Shown piece after piece: positions 28,173 to 37,706 of a stretch of DNA of 64,000 nt. The number at the start of each line of letters is the position of its first letter. Position 1 is the first letter of the stretch. Origin of the DNA: Pauljensenia sp018375675. Its GTDB lineage: Bacteria; Actinomycetota; Actinomycetes; Actinomycetales; Actinomycetaceae. The notes under the pieces are model-generated. The model saw only the letters and a list, made by a program, of their open reading frames with translations. It had not been told where the DNA came from and made no database searches. The position numbers and the translations under genes were made by a program. The stretch is taken from contig JAPWAE010000002.1 of the NCBI GenBank assembly GCA_041432705.1, positions 62,001-126,000 on the forward strand, given 5' to 3'.

Positions 28173-30140
28173 ATGGATCCACGTTTTGATCGCGCGCAGG
28201 GACCCACAATCGGATTTGCATTCGGCCACGTCCTCGCGACGGATGCCATAGGCGAGAACGGCGACGAGGCAGCGAGCCTCAGCGAGCGCATCCTCGCACT
28301 GCTGAGGCTTCAAAATTCCGCACAAAAGCCCTCGTTCCCATCCATGAAACTAGAATCCCATCGGTTGGCTCGGCTGCTGGTCCACGCTGCCCAGGCTGGC
28401 TCCTACACATCGACTGGCGGCCGCCAGGCCTTCGCGGACGCTGTGTGGAACAACTGCAAGGATGAGGAACCAAATTGCCGCGAGTTTCAAGCGGCCACTC
28501 TGATCGCAGCAGCTGTTTCGCTCGGCCTCGACAGCCCGAACCTTCGCGTCGAAGACACCCTGGTCCGTGCTATCGATGTCGCCGCGTCCTTGGAGGCGCG
28601 CGGCGAATGGAGCCCAGAGCCGGACGTCGTGGCCACGACTCGCAGGGCAATGAACATCGTCAGCGACACGAACGAGTACGCCGAGTCTCCCCTTGAACGT
28701 CTCGTCGAGCAGATCGGTGCGGGCGATTCGCTCTCGCAGATCGTTCCCATGGCCTTCGCCCTGGCCTCCCGCTACCAGGACCGCCACGTCCTGACCACTC
28801 CCCTTCGGCTAGGCGCGCACACGAACACGATCCTCTCCACCGCCTGCATCTTCATCGGCTCAGTACGAGGCGCAGATTTCCTACGCACCTACGGGGCACG
28901 CGTGGTCGAGGAATCCCTCCAATTTGATCCGAAGGAGAGCACGAAGAACATTCTCTCGAGCCGCATCCCCTACCCGGGTGACCTCCTCGGTATCGAAGGG
29001 GCCTCGCGCCCGATCGCGCCCTCGGGGCCCTCCTCGTTCGAGGACGCTGGTTCCAGCCAGCGCACACGCCAACGCTACTTTCCCTCCGTCACCCCATACG
29101 TGCCGCTCAAAGCGCTCCGCGACCACGCTCAGCTTGGACGCGTCGTTTTCCTCGGTGAGCTCTTTGCAGACCATCTCGTGCACGGGCACAAGTACCCAGA
29201 ACTCGGGGAACACGTGTGGGCATCAGACCGCGAGTGGACAGCAGGAGGTTCTTTCAGGGCTATGGCGGCAGCTCGCAATATGGGCGCTCAGGTCGTCTCA
29301 CTTTGCCCGATCGGGCAGGGGCCAAACGCGCGAATCATCACGCAGGCTCTGCAACGTATGAACATCGTTGACGCCGGCCCTCACCTGAGCGGAGTGGACA
29401 ACGGCTACCGCCTTCAGTTCTCTGCCGACGAGGGCTACCGCATGATCCCACGCGGGACCAACAACGGCTGGTTCTTGACCCTTTCGACGAGGAATCCGTT
29501 GCCTTCCCTGGCATCGCACGAGTGGGTGCAATCCCTCCAGGCCCTGAGTCCCTGGGACATCCTGTGGATCGATGGGGCTCTCATGGGACACAAGCCAACA
29601 GCACAAGCCTTAAACGATGCACTACGAGTTCTCCCCGAACACGTGCGCGTCGTATTCGACGGCGCATCGGACGAGGGCTTTCCTGCCAATCTCCCTGTTG
29701 ACAACGTCCTCGTGTCGCTACGAATCGGCAGCCATGCGACGTTCAGCAAGCACTTCAATGCTGGCTCTACTCTCGTGCGTCACACAGACCAGCCCGAGCA
29801 TCAGGCGACAGCTCTCTGTCTGCTCAGCGAACGCCACATCGTCGCAGGCACTGGTGACAATGACGCACTGTTCGTGCGTCCCACGCTGGACGATGCCCGA
29901 ATTCTGTCCCCCTCTCTCACGCGGGTTCCGGGGCCTTCGCTCAATCCGGCGGTCAAGGCAGAGCGGATGGCGGACGTTCATTCCGGAACGCTGGCAGCCT
30001 GCCTCGCGCTGGGCATGAGTGCCGAACGAGGGATCCTCATGGCCAATTGCGCGGCTGCTCTGGGGACCCCGGCCTCACTGTCCGCTCGAGACGCTATCGA
30101 GGCGGCTGCTCAGGATCTCCTCACCCACGATCAGGCCTAA
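28173..30140 (+). CDS. Degenerate ADP-ribosylglycohydrolase / PfkB fusion paralog
   Basis: This 655-residue protein starts three bases after the previous gene with AGGAGG upstream, and keeps the same opening (MDPRF) and order of domains. Key residues are gone: the GDALG of the first copy is FGHVL here, TDDT is absent, and GGDTDT is LGAHTNT. In the kinase half (from about 322) GGGLN has become AGGSFR and NGAGDAHSG has become ERMADVHSG. The fold seems kept, with VSLCPIGQGPNARIITQAL and a long C-terminal helix region. The frame is open throughout. I infer a pseudoenzyme, possibly a partner or regulator of the intact copy; it could also be decaying. Confidence 0.8.
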   Translation: MDPRFDRAQGPTIGFAFGHVLATDAIGENGDEAASLSERILALLRLQNSAQKPSFPSMKLESHRLARLLVHAAQAGSYTSTGGRQAFADAVWNNCKDEEPNCREFQAATLIAAAVSLGLDSPNLRVEDTLVRAIDVAASLEARGEWSPEPDVVATTRRAMNIVSDTNEYAESPLERLVEQIGAGDSLSQIVPMAFALASRYQDRHVLTTPLRLGAHTNTILSTACIFIGSVRGADFLRTYGARVVEESLQFDPKESTKNILSSRIPYPGDLLGIEGASRPIAPSGPSSFEDAGSSQRTRQRYFPSVTPYVPLKALRDHAQLGRVVFLGELFADHLVHGHKYPELGEHVWASDREWTAGGSFRAMAAARNMGAQVVSLCPIGQGPNARIITQALQRMNIVDAGPHLSGVDNGYRLQFSADEGYRMIPRGTNNGWFLTLSTRNPLPSLASHEWVQSLQALSPWDILWIDGALMGHKPTAQALNDALRVLPEHVRVVFDGASDEGFPANLPVDNVLVSLRIGSHATFSKHFNAGSTLVRHTDQPEHQATALCLLSERHIVAGTGDNDALFVRPTLDDARILSPSLTRVPGPSLNPAVKAERMADVHSGTLAACLALGMSAERGILMANCAAALGTPASLSARDAIEAAAQDLLTHDQA

Positions 30141-30155
30141 CAAGGAGAAACGAGA

Positions 30156-33056
30156 ATGGATCCACGACTCCCCTACGCGCTTGGGGCTCTCACAGGCCCG
30201 GCACGCGCACGCGCGCCACATCTGTCCACGCCCAACGCATCCGATGTGCCCATCTCCGAGGTCATGACATGCATGGCGGACACTAGTGTTACGCTGCTGC
30301 GGCCACGGGGCAGCTCGCACACGGTTCATTCAGGATCGTGGCCGTCCCCCACCGCGAGCGCGGATGCTCGCCTCCTGTGTGCGATTCCGGTCGGCATCGC
30401 GCTGTCGACGGTCGACCTTGAGACCTTTGCCGAGACCGTATGGTTTGCGTGCGGGTGCACGAACCGGAACGAGTTCCAGTCCGCCGCACTTCTTGCTACC
30501 GCGGTGTCCATCGGCATCAATACCCGTCGTCACTCCTACATCGACTCCCTGTGGGACACCATCGATGTCGTGAGTGCGTTGCCCCCGCGCGGCGAAACAG
30601 ACGGCGGGCCGGACGTGCTCGAGGTGGCCCAGCGTGCCCTGAAGGCGGTCGCCGGTACCCAATCAGATCTGCGCTCGTCGCCCGCGCCTGTACTTCAGGA
30701 AACGCTGTCAGACTGCGCTCCCTCCAGCCGGATCCTTCCGCTCGCTTTCTTCTTGGCTGCCTCTCCACGAGGCGCCGACGAGGCCTCGAAGTGCTCCGCG
30801 TTGAGCGGCTCGCCGGCGCTGTGCGAGGCGGTTGCGGAGACGCTTTCTGGGGTCTTCGAGCCGACCAGTGTGCTCCCGGATCTCGAGCTCGTGCGCTGTT
30901 CTGGGGGCTCTGACCTGGACTGGCTGGGGATCGTCGGTCAGCTCCTCGAACTGCATCCACCCGCTCCCATCAACTGGATCCGTCGAGCACTGGGGGATTC
31001 CATTCCGCTCGTACCCCGGCGTGACCCTTCCCCCTTCGAGGCCTCTGAATCTGGTGCGGCCACCCGCACCGCTGCCGATGACCAGAGCGCCGATAAACCG
31101 CGGGATTCCAACGCTGCAGGGGCTTCGTCTGGCCGGGTCATCGTCATGTCCGAACTGATGCTTCGATACGACCGGTGCTCCGAGGAGGATCCCATTCCCG
31201 TCGGGAACGAGTGGGCCACCCGAAAGGGCGTCTATCTCTCCCGTCCCTTCACGGTCATGCGGGCAGCCCGCGCCATGGGGGTCGAGGTCGTCTCCCTCAG
31301 TCCGATCGGCGAGGGCCCGCGCGCCTCGGTCATCACCGAGGCCCTGGCGCGCGAGGGGATCATCGACACCGGTCCGCGCGTCACCGGGGGCGATAGCGGT
31401 TTTGCGTCACCCATCACCGGAAAGTTCAGGTCAAGCGAATCGGAAAGAATCACCGGCATGCCGCGGGACGCATGGAGCGAGGTCATCCGCACTTTGGGCC
31501 GCTCCGACGTGCTCTACATCGACGCGAGCATCGAAGATAGCCCCTCTGTCCTAGCGGCGGCCGAGCATGCGTTGGCCCACCTCCCCCATCACGTGCGAGT
31601 GATCCAGGACATGTCGGGGGCATTCATCGGTCCGCGTAATGTTCGCAACGACAGCGTCCTGACGGTGCTGGACCAGGGGTCGGTACAGCGTTTGGGTGAG
31701 CGGTTCATGTCTGATCGCACCGCCTTCGATGCCTCCCGCGTCCCCGATCACGCGGCTAGCTTCATCCTGTCCCTCTTCCATCGTTCCGCGCTGGTCAGCA
31801 CGATAACGTACGAGTCCTTCCTCGCCCAACTGCGGCACATGACGGACGAGGTGAGCGAGCCGCGGACCCGTTTCCATGCCCCCACCGTCGTGTCCACCGA
31901 CCACGACGGGGCGTACAGCGTCTGGACGGGAGCCCTCGCGGCCGCCCTCGCTGAGGGGAACGCAATAGAGCGAAGCATCGTCCTTGCGAACTGCGCGGGG
32001 GCCTTGGCCTCGACGATGCCCGGTCCGACCTCATGCCCCACGCGCGAACAGATCGAGGCCTCGGCTCGCACCCTGCCAGAGCGAGACGATGTTGAGCTGG
32101 AGCGCCGTGCCCGCGCCCTCGGGGCCCTGGCGGGAGTCGTGTTCGGCGACGCAGTTGGCATGTTCTTCAAGGGGATGTCGGCGGAACTCGTTGAGGACCT
32201 GCGCCGCACGTTGCCACTCTTGACGGATTCAACCACTGCCCTCCCCGCGATGCCCAGCGCACCCGCGGGCACACTCACGGCTGTCACGCGCGAGGTTCTC
32301 GCGTCATCGTCGGCGCTGTGCTCGGAAGGGGCCTCCCCACTCGGGGTCGAAGCCGAGGACCGTGCGGGTGATGAGCTGGCGGGTTCTCGCTACGTCCTGC
32401 GCGCCATTCCGGTGGGCATCACGACCGTGACGACCGATGCCGAGGCATTCGCGGAGGCCGTGTGGCAGGCCTGTGGAAACGAGAACCTCACCCGGCAGGA
32501 GTTCCAGGCGGCGGCCCTCGTCGCCGCGGCAATCTCGTTGGGCATTGACAAGAAACACTACTGGGTCAGAGGAATCGGTTCCGTCCTAGGAGAAGCTATC
32601 GACTACGTGGCAGCGCTTCCCACGCGTGGTTCCGCGAGCAGCGAGCCTGACGTGCTGCAGGCGGCGCGCAAGGCGATTGGAACTGTCCGCAACTTCCGTG
32701 ATGACATCTACGAGCGCGTGCGCGGGTTGATCGGCACGTCTGCGGATCCGACGCAGTCGGTTCCTGCTGCCTTCGCACTTATTCTCAAGGACGAATCACG
32801 GTCCACTGCTGTCAGCGCCGCCGTCCTCGGCGGGGAGACAAGTGTGATCGCGGCGATCGCCAGCGCCGTTCTCGGGGCAATTCGCGGCGTCACGATGTTC
32901 TCTCCCAACAACCTCGCCACGATCGAGAGGGTTTCCCACCCGGGCGTAGCTCCCCTGTCCGAGCGCCTCGTCGAACGGCGGGTGTACGTCTCCGAGGAGA
33001 CGAGTGAGCCCGCTTCCACGCGGAGGAATTCCCCCGATGATGCGACGTCCAACTGA
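30156..33056 (+). CDS. Degenerate ADPRH-PfkB-ADPRH triple-module paralog
   Basis: This 966-residue protein is a tandem fusion. Residues 1-310 are a heavily eroded ADP-ribosylglycohydrolase module whose first 60 residues no longer match. A PfkB-like module follows at about 325-645; its substrate loop reads VYLSRPFTVM and the GAGD site reads DHDGAYSVWTG. Its C-terminal LANCAGALASTMPGPTSCPTR is still conserved. A second glycohydrolase module (about 647-966) opens LGALAGVVFGDAVGM but has TAVT for TDDT and GGETSVIAAIA for GGDTDTIGAIA. AGGAG precedes the ATG. The second glycohydrolase module is the natural partner of the separate kinase gene that follows. Confidence 0.78.
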   Translation: MDPRLPYALGALTGPARARAPHLSTPNASDVPISEVMTCMADTSVTLLRPRGSSHTVHSGSWPSPTASADARLLCAIPVGIALSTVDLETFAETVWFACGCTNRNEFQSAALLATAVSIGINTRRHSYIDSLWDTIDVVSALPPRGETDGGPDVLEVAQRALKAVAGTQSDLRSSPAPVLQETLSDCAPSSRILPLAFFLAASPRGADEASKCSALSGSPALCEAVAETLSGVFEPTSVLPDLELVRCSGGSDLDWLGIVGQLLELHPPAPINWIRRALGDSIPLVPRRDPSPFEASESGAATRTAADDQSADKPRDSNAAGASSGRVIVMSELMLRYDRCSEEDPIPVGNEWATRKGVYLSRPFTVMRAARAMGVEVVSLSPIGEGPRASVITEALAREGIIDTGPRVTGGDSGFASPITGKFRSSESERITGMPRDAWSEVIRTLGRSDVLYIDASIEDSPSVLAAAEHALAHLPHHVRVIQDMSGAFIGPRNVRNDSVLTVLDQGSVQRLGERFMSDRTAFDASRVPDHAASFILSLFHRSALVSTITYESFLAQLRHMTDEVSEPRTRFHAPTVVSTDHDGAYSVWTGALAAALAEGNAIERSIVLANCAGALASTMPGPTSCPTREQIEASARTLPERDDVELERRARALGALAGVVFGDAVGMFFKGMSAELVEDLRRTLPLLTDSTTALPAMPSAPAGTLTAVTREVLASSSALCSEGASPLGVEAEDRAGDELAGSRYVLRAIPVGITTVTTDAEAFAEAVWQACGNENLTRQEFQAAALVAAAISLGIDKKHYWVRGIGSVLGEAIDYVAALPTRGSASSEPDVLQAARKAIGTVRNFRDDIYERVRGLIGTSADPTQSVPAAFALILKDESRSTAVSAAVLGGETSVIAAIASAVLGAIRGVTMFSPNNLATIERVSHPGVAPLSERLVERRVYVSEETSEPASTRRNSPDDATSN

Positions 33057-33068
33057 GGAGACAACAGC

Positions 33069-34139
33069 ATGATTCCGCTCTCTGACACCACCCATTCAGT
33101 GCCGCCCACAAAACCACCGACCCCCAGCCGTCACGGTGGCGCCGATGGGAAGATCCCTGCGGGACGGGTGGTCCTCATGGGCCAGATCCTCGTGGACCTC
33201 GCCGTTCGTGGCGAGGCTCTACCCGCACCGGGCGGCGACGTGTGGGCCATCGACGAGGGAATGCACGTGGGCGGAGGCTTCAACGCCCTCGTGGCGGCGC
33301 GGCGCATGGGGGCCGAGGCCATCTCCCTCAGCCCAATCGGTGAAGGCCCCTACTCCTCGCTCATCCAAGCGGCGCTCGCGCGCGAGGGGATCACGGACCT
33401 CGGGCCTCGCATCGCGGGCATTGATAACGGATTCTGCATCGCGTTCACAGACCGCACGGGCGAGCGCACCTTCATCTCCACCAAGGGAGCCGAGACGATG
33501 GCCCCCGCGAGCGCATGGGTTGACTTCGTACGCACGATGCACCCGGGCGACGTGCTCTACGTCGACGGATATCTCATGGACCACCCCGCGAACCGCGAGG
33601 CTGCGGAAGCGGCGCTGCGCGTCCTGCCCGAGGGCGTGCACGTCGTCCTGGATGTCTCCCCCGTGATCGGCATTCCAGACGGACTGCCCACCGACGGGGT
33701 CATCGTGTCGATGAACCATAGGGAAGCCCAGGAGATTGGTCAGCAGAGAGGAGATTCAAGCGTCTGCGACCGGTGTCTTGAGCCTCACGAAGCGGCGCGC
33801 GCGATGCTCGGCCTGCTGGGCCGTCCCGTCCTCGTGCGCGCGGGAGCGGCGGGCGCATACTTTGTACGCCCCACCGGGACAGCGCCGAATGCCAGCAATG
33901 AGGATGCAGCCCACATCCCGACACCTCACGTCGAGGCGATCGACACGAACGGCGCGGGGGACGCACACTCCGGTGTCCTGGCAGCCTCCCTCGCGCAGCG
34001 TATTCCCATGGAGAGGGCGCTCCTGCTGGCCAACTGCGCAGGCGCACTGTCCACGACGGCCGTCGGCCCGGCCTCGTGCCCGACGCGCAGCCAGATCGAG
34101 GCTGCGGCAGACGCCTTCACGGACCAGGGGGATGAGTAG
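33069..34139 (+). CDS. PfkB-family carbohydrate/nucleoside kinase (stand-alone, intact)
   Basis: This 356-residue kinase is very close to the kinase half of the first gene in the array. It keeps GRVVLMGQILVDL, HVGGGFNALVAARRMGAEA, GIDNGFCIAF and the catalytic DTNGAGDAHSG near residue 293. It should phosphorylate a sugar or nucleoside with ATP in the cytoplasm; the substrate is unknown. It begins 12 bases after the triple-module gene with GAGGAG upstream, and the next gene's ATG abuts its TAG stop. It is the only module in the array encoded separately, and apart from the first gene the only one with an intact kinase site. Confidence 0.85.
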   Translation: MIPLSDTTHSVPPTKPPTPSRHGGADGKIPAGRVVLMGQILVDLAVRGEALPAPGGDVWAIDEGMHVGGGFNALVAARRMGAEAISLSPIGEGPYSSLIQAALAREGITDLGPRIAGIDNGFCIAFTDRTGERTFISTKGAETMAPASAWVDFVRTMHPGDVLYVDGYLMDHPANREAAEAALRVLPEGVHVVLDVSPVIGIPDGLPTDGVIVSMNHREAQEIGQQRGDSSVCDRCLEPHEAARAMLGLLGRPVLVRAGAAGAYFVRPTGTAPNASNEDAAHIPTPHVEAIDTNGAGDAHSGVLAASLAQRIPMERALLLANCAGALSTTAVGPASCPTRSQIEAAADAFTDQGDE

Positions 34140-36167
34140 ATGAGACGACGCGACCGTGTCTACGCGGCATTGGCAGGAGCATCTCTCGGCGACGCCGCCG
34201 GTATGCCCACCCGGGGAATGTCCCCCGAGCAGATCAAGGCGACCTACCCGAGGCTCAGGACGCTGGTGGACGCCGATGCCTCGCACCCCACGATGCCAGG
34301 CGCACCCGCTGGGACAACCACGGAGGTCACACGCGAGATCCTGGCTGCGGCCTCGGCTCTGCTGGGCGATCCGATGCCTACGCTCGGGGATGAGGCAGAG
34401 GAGGGCTCAGGCTCTCGGCTCGCAGGTTCGCGCTATGTGCTGCGCGCTATCGCGGCGGGAATCACAACCTCGACGGACGATCCCGATACCTTCGCAGAGG
34501 CCGTCTGGAAGGCCTGCGCGAACGAGGCGATCACACGTCAGGAGTTCCAGGCAGCCGCCCTGGTAGCCGCGGCGATCTCCCTTGGCCTGGACTCGCCTCA
34601 GTCGCGGCCGATGGACGTGCCACCCGTCCTGTGGAAGGCAGTCTCCCTCGTGGCCGACCTGCCCCCGCGGGGGACCTGGCACCCCGGACCGGACGTGGTG
34701 GTCGCTACCCGCACGGCCGTCAGCATCGCCGACAACTACAAGTACGATGTCTACGAACGGCTGAACGCACAAATTGGCACGTCGGCAGACCCAACACAGT
34801 CGGTTCCGGCAGCCTTCGCAATCGTCAGCTTATTTGCGGACTGGTTTGCCCCATTCGGCGCGGCGAGCCTCGGCGGAGACACAAGCGTAATCGCGGCAAT
34901 CGCCGGTTCGATCATTGGCGCTATCCAAGGCTCGAGCGCTCTATCCGTGCACGACATCGACACGGTCGACGCAGTCTTCCACCTGAGACTGGGGCCCCTT
35001 GCCGAACGCCTGCTCGTGCAACGACCGCCCGCTGCGCACACAGTCGCTGGCGCAGACTCCCCCACTCAGAGCCCGTCTAGCACCACGAGCACTCCTGACT
35101 CACCTCTCGAGACACGTCAGACCCTGTTCGAACCCGAGAACGCACCCGCACCGCTGGTTGGTTCCCGGGGAGAGGTTCCGGCGGGCCGCGTCGTTGTCAT
35201 GGGACAGATCCTCGTCGAGCACTGTCTGACAACCCAGATGCTCCCGTGGAAGAACGGGCTCGCGTGGGCGAATGACCAAGGTGTGCACATTGGCGGAATC
35301 TTCCCTGCCTTGCTCGCCGCGCGCCGCATGGGGGTTGAGGCGATTTCCCTCAGCCCGATCGGTGACGGCCCCCGGGCCTCGTCCATCGAACACGCGTTGA
35401 AGCGTGCGGGCATCGTCGACGCGGGGGCTCGCGTGACGGGCATGGACAACGCGTATCGCGTGGCCGTGGGTTCGGGTGGGCTGGATTGGGCGTATGTCTC
35501 CCTGCGTGGTGCCGAAAGCGAGGTTCCGCCGGGCGCGTGGGCGTCAGTCGTTCAGACGCTGGGCCCCTCAGACGTCCTCTATATCGATTCTTCGCTCATG
35601 AGTCTCCCGGCGAATAGGAAGGAGGCCGAGGCAGCTCTGAAGGTCCTGCCTGAACACGTGCGCGTCGTTGTGGACCCCTCCCCCGCGTGCTGGTTCCCAC
35701 ACAAGCTGCGCAGCAACAACGTGATCGTCGCACTCACAAAGGAACAGTGTGAACAGATTGGTGGCCCGATCGTCGCAGATCGATCAGCTTTCGATGCCTG
35801 CAAGACAGACCACGGCGCAGCCCGTTTCCTATCACAGCTCCTGAAGTGTCGAGCCGCCGTGTACTCCAGCACATGGGACACGCACTATGCGAGCCAATAC
35901 CTCATGAGCACGGGCGAGCGTGGCACTCAGGTCACACATATTCCCGGTCCCGCCGTGCGCAAGATTGATACGAACGGGGCCGCTGCCACCTACGCGGGCG
36001 CGCTTGCGGCGTTCCTTGCGCAAGGGATCCCTCTGGAGAGGGCGCTGCTTCTCGCCAACTGCGCGGGTGCCCTCGCCTCGACCATGCCGGGGCCAGCCTC
36101 GTGCCCGACGCGCGAGGAGATCGAGGCCGCGGCGGATGCGCTGGAGGCGAGCGCAGAAGGGGAGTGA
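34140..36167 (+). CDS. Degenerate ADP-ribosylglycohydrolase / PfkB fusion paralog (last copy)
   Basis: This 675-residue protein opens ALAGASLGDAAGMPTRGMSPEQI, so the first metal-loop Asp is kept, but TDDT is TTEVT and GGDTDT is GGDTSVIAAIA. The region GSRYVLRAIAAGITTSTDD is very close to the second glycohydrolase module of the triple gene. In the kinase half (from about 349) the substrate loop is HIGGIFPALLAARRMGVEA, lacking the usual Asn, and the catalytic site is DTNGAAATYAG, with the GAGD Asp lost. Both activities are therefore doubtful. It directly abuts the preceding kinase gene. Confidence 0.8.
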   Translation: MRRRDRVYAALAGASLGDAAGMPTRGMSPEQIKATYPRLRTLVDADASHPTMPGAPAGTTTEVTREILAAASALLGDPMPTLGDEAEEGSGSRLAGSRYVLRAIAAGITTSTDDPDTFAEAVWKACANEAITRQEFQAAALVAAAISLGLDSPQSRPMDVPPVLWKAVSLVADLPPRGTWHPGPDVVVATRTAVSIADNYKYDVYERLNAQIGTSADPTQSVPAAFAIVSLFADWFAPFGAASLGGDTSVIAAIAGSIIGAIQGSSALSVHDIDTVDAVFHLRLGPLAERLLVQRPPAAHTVAGADSPTQSPSSTTSTPDSPLETRQTLFEPENAPAPLVGSRGEVPAGRVVVMGQILVEHCLTTQMLPWKNGLAWANDQGVHIGGIFPALLAARRMGVEAISLSPIGDGPRASSIEHALKRAGIVDAGARVTGMDNAYRVAVGSGGLDWAYVSLRGAESEVPPGAWASVVQTLGPSDVLYIDSSLMSLPANRKEAEAALKVLPEHVRVVVDPSPACWFPHKLRSNNVIVALTKEQCEQIGGPIVADRSAFDACKTDHGAARFLSQLLKCRAAVYSSTWDTHYASQYLMSTGERGTQVTHIPGPAVRKIDTNGAAATYAGALAAFLAQGIPLERALLLANCAGALASTMPGPASCPTREEIEAAADALEASAEGE

Positions 36168-36316
36168 GCACCACCAGCGGGTGAGCGCCGCTCAAACCCG
36201 GTTGACCGCCAACTGAACGACCTCAGCGGCGCCACATCTGCGCAGGTCGAGAGACTCAGACGTGCGAGATGTGTCAAATATTCAACCGAGTCGTCTATTT
36301 TGTATCCCCAAGGGTG

Positions 36317-36322
36317 CACAAT
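36317..36322 (+). promoter_or_regulatory. Leaderless -10-like element (CACAAT) of the MFS gene
   Basis: CACAAT is followed by six bases and the ATG at 36329. It matches the -10 consensus at four of six positions. GACAAT occupies the same place before msrB and the second EamA gene. Confidence 0.35.
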
Positions 36323-36328
36323 CGCACC

Positions 36329-37573
36329 ATGACGACTAACGACACCCGGGACCGCGGCGGCATCGTCGGCGGGGCGCTCACGGTTGCCCTGCTGATCACG
36401 CTGGCCGTGCAAAACGCCGTGCCGCCGATGGCGACCGACATGTACTCGGCCGCATTCCCGCAGATCACAGCGGACCTGGCGACGAACTCGACGATGCTCG
36501 GGTTCACGCTCACAACCTTCTTCGTCGGCTACGCGTCCGGCCAGGTCCTGGGCGGAGCCATCTCGGACCAGATCGGGCGCCGCCGCCCCATCGTCGCGGG
36601 CGGCATCATCGCCCTCGTCAGCTCCATGATCTGCGTGTTTACGCCGGGCATCTGGGTACTCCTCGTGGGCCGAGTCTTCCAGGGCCTCGGCGGCGGCGTC
36701 GCCTCCTCGGTTGGCCGCGCGATCCTCGTCGACGTCGCGCACGGCAAGACGCTGGCTCGCGCGATGAGTCTCCTCCAGGCGATCGTCGGCTTCGCTCCGA
36801 TGCTCGCCCCGGTCCTCGGCGCGTTCATCATCACGCACGCGACGTGGAGGGTCGTCTTCTGGGCGCTCGCCGCCTTCACGCTGCTCATGGCAGCCCTCGC
36901 GTGGTTCGTCGTGCCCGAGTCTCTGCCCGAGGAGCGCCGCCACCCCGGCGGTATTCCGCGGTTCTTCCAGGGCCTCGTCCAGGTCGTGCGCATCCGCCCC
37001 TTCGTGGGCTTCATGCTGACCAACGCGTTCTCGAGCTTCTGCATGTTCGGCTACATCTCGAACGCCACCTACGTGCTGCAGGGGCCGCTGGGCCTGTCCC
37101 CCATGGCCTTCGCGTGGGTGTTTGCGTTTAACGCGCTGCTGTCGACCGGCTTCGCGCTGGTCAACGTGCGCCTGATCTCCCACTTCACGCCACGCACACT
37201 CATCATCGCGGGCCTCACGATCGCGGCGACCGGCGTGGTGACACTGGCGATCTCAACGTTCCTCCTCGACCTGCCGCTGATCCTCACGTGCGTGGGCTTC
37301 GCGCTCATCATGACGGCGAACGCGTTTATTTTCGGCAACTCCGGCGCACAGGCCATGAGCGAGGCACGCGAGCACGCGGGCACGGCATCATCCGTGATGG
37401 GTGTGTTCCAGTCGATCGCGAACGGCATTGCCGCTCCCCTGGCGACCTCGGGCGGCGACAGCGCCGTGCCGATGGTGCTCGTCATGATCGTCGGCTCGGC
37501 CGGCGCGTGGTTCGCGTTCTGGGTGATCGCCCGCGGCGGCAAGCGCACGCCTCGCCACCTCAGCCTCGACTGA
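36329..37573 (+). CDS. MFS multidrug efflux transporter, Bcr/CflA type
   Basis: This 414-residue transporter has twelve predicted membrane segments. The loop 2-3 motif GQVLGGAISDQIGRRRPIVAGG and the first-segment MATDMYSAAFPQITADLATN are typical of the Bcr/CflA drug-proton antiporters. RVFQGLGGGVASSVGRAILVD is the motif in segment four. It should export a drug-like molecule using the proton gradient. The ATG at 36329 is preferred to an in-frame ATG at 36269, which would add a polar stretch not usual in the family. It stands alone and converges on the EamA gene across a repeat-filled gap. Confidence 0.9.
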   Translation: MTTNDTRDRGGIVGGALTVALLITLAVQNAVPPMATDMYSAAFPQITADLATNSTMLGFTLTTFFVGYASGQVLGGAISDQIGRRRPIVAGGIIALVSSMICVFTPGIWVLLVGRVFQGLGGGVASSVGRAILVDVAHGKTLARAMSLLQAIVGFAPMLAPVLGAFIITHATWRVVFWALAAFTLLMAALAWFVVPESLPEERRHPGGIPRFFQGLVQVVRIRPFVGFMLTNAFSSFCMFGYISNATYVLQGPLGLSPMAFAWVFAFNALLSTGFALVNVRLISHFTPRTLIIAGLTIAATGVVTLAISTFLLDLPLILTCVGFALIMTANAFIFGNSGAQAMSEAREHAGTASSVMGVFQSIANGIAAPLATSGGDSAVPMVLVMIVGSAGAWFAFWVIARGGKRTPRHLSLD

Positions 37574-37706
37574 GGGGCTCAGCACCCCATCCACCGTGTT
37601 TCGGTGCCACCCACTGTAGTCGCGGCGCCACCCCGCATCCGTTTCCTCCACCGCGCCCGACACGAAGCTCATAGGAAGCGCTGGCAAGGCCGACGCACCC
37701 GGATGT

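Noticed and set aside
26061..36167. Array read as a DarT/DarG-type toxin-antitoxin system
   Set aside because: No ADP-ribosyltransferase toxin or macrodomain is seen; the hydrolase is of the ADP-ribosylglycohydrolase family and is joined to a sugar kinase.
28173..36167. Degenerate paralogs called as plain pseudogenes
   Set aside because: All frames are open over their full length with good ribosome sites and short spacing; loss is confined to catalytic residues. Labelled as genes with doubtful activity.
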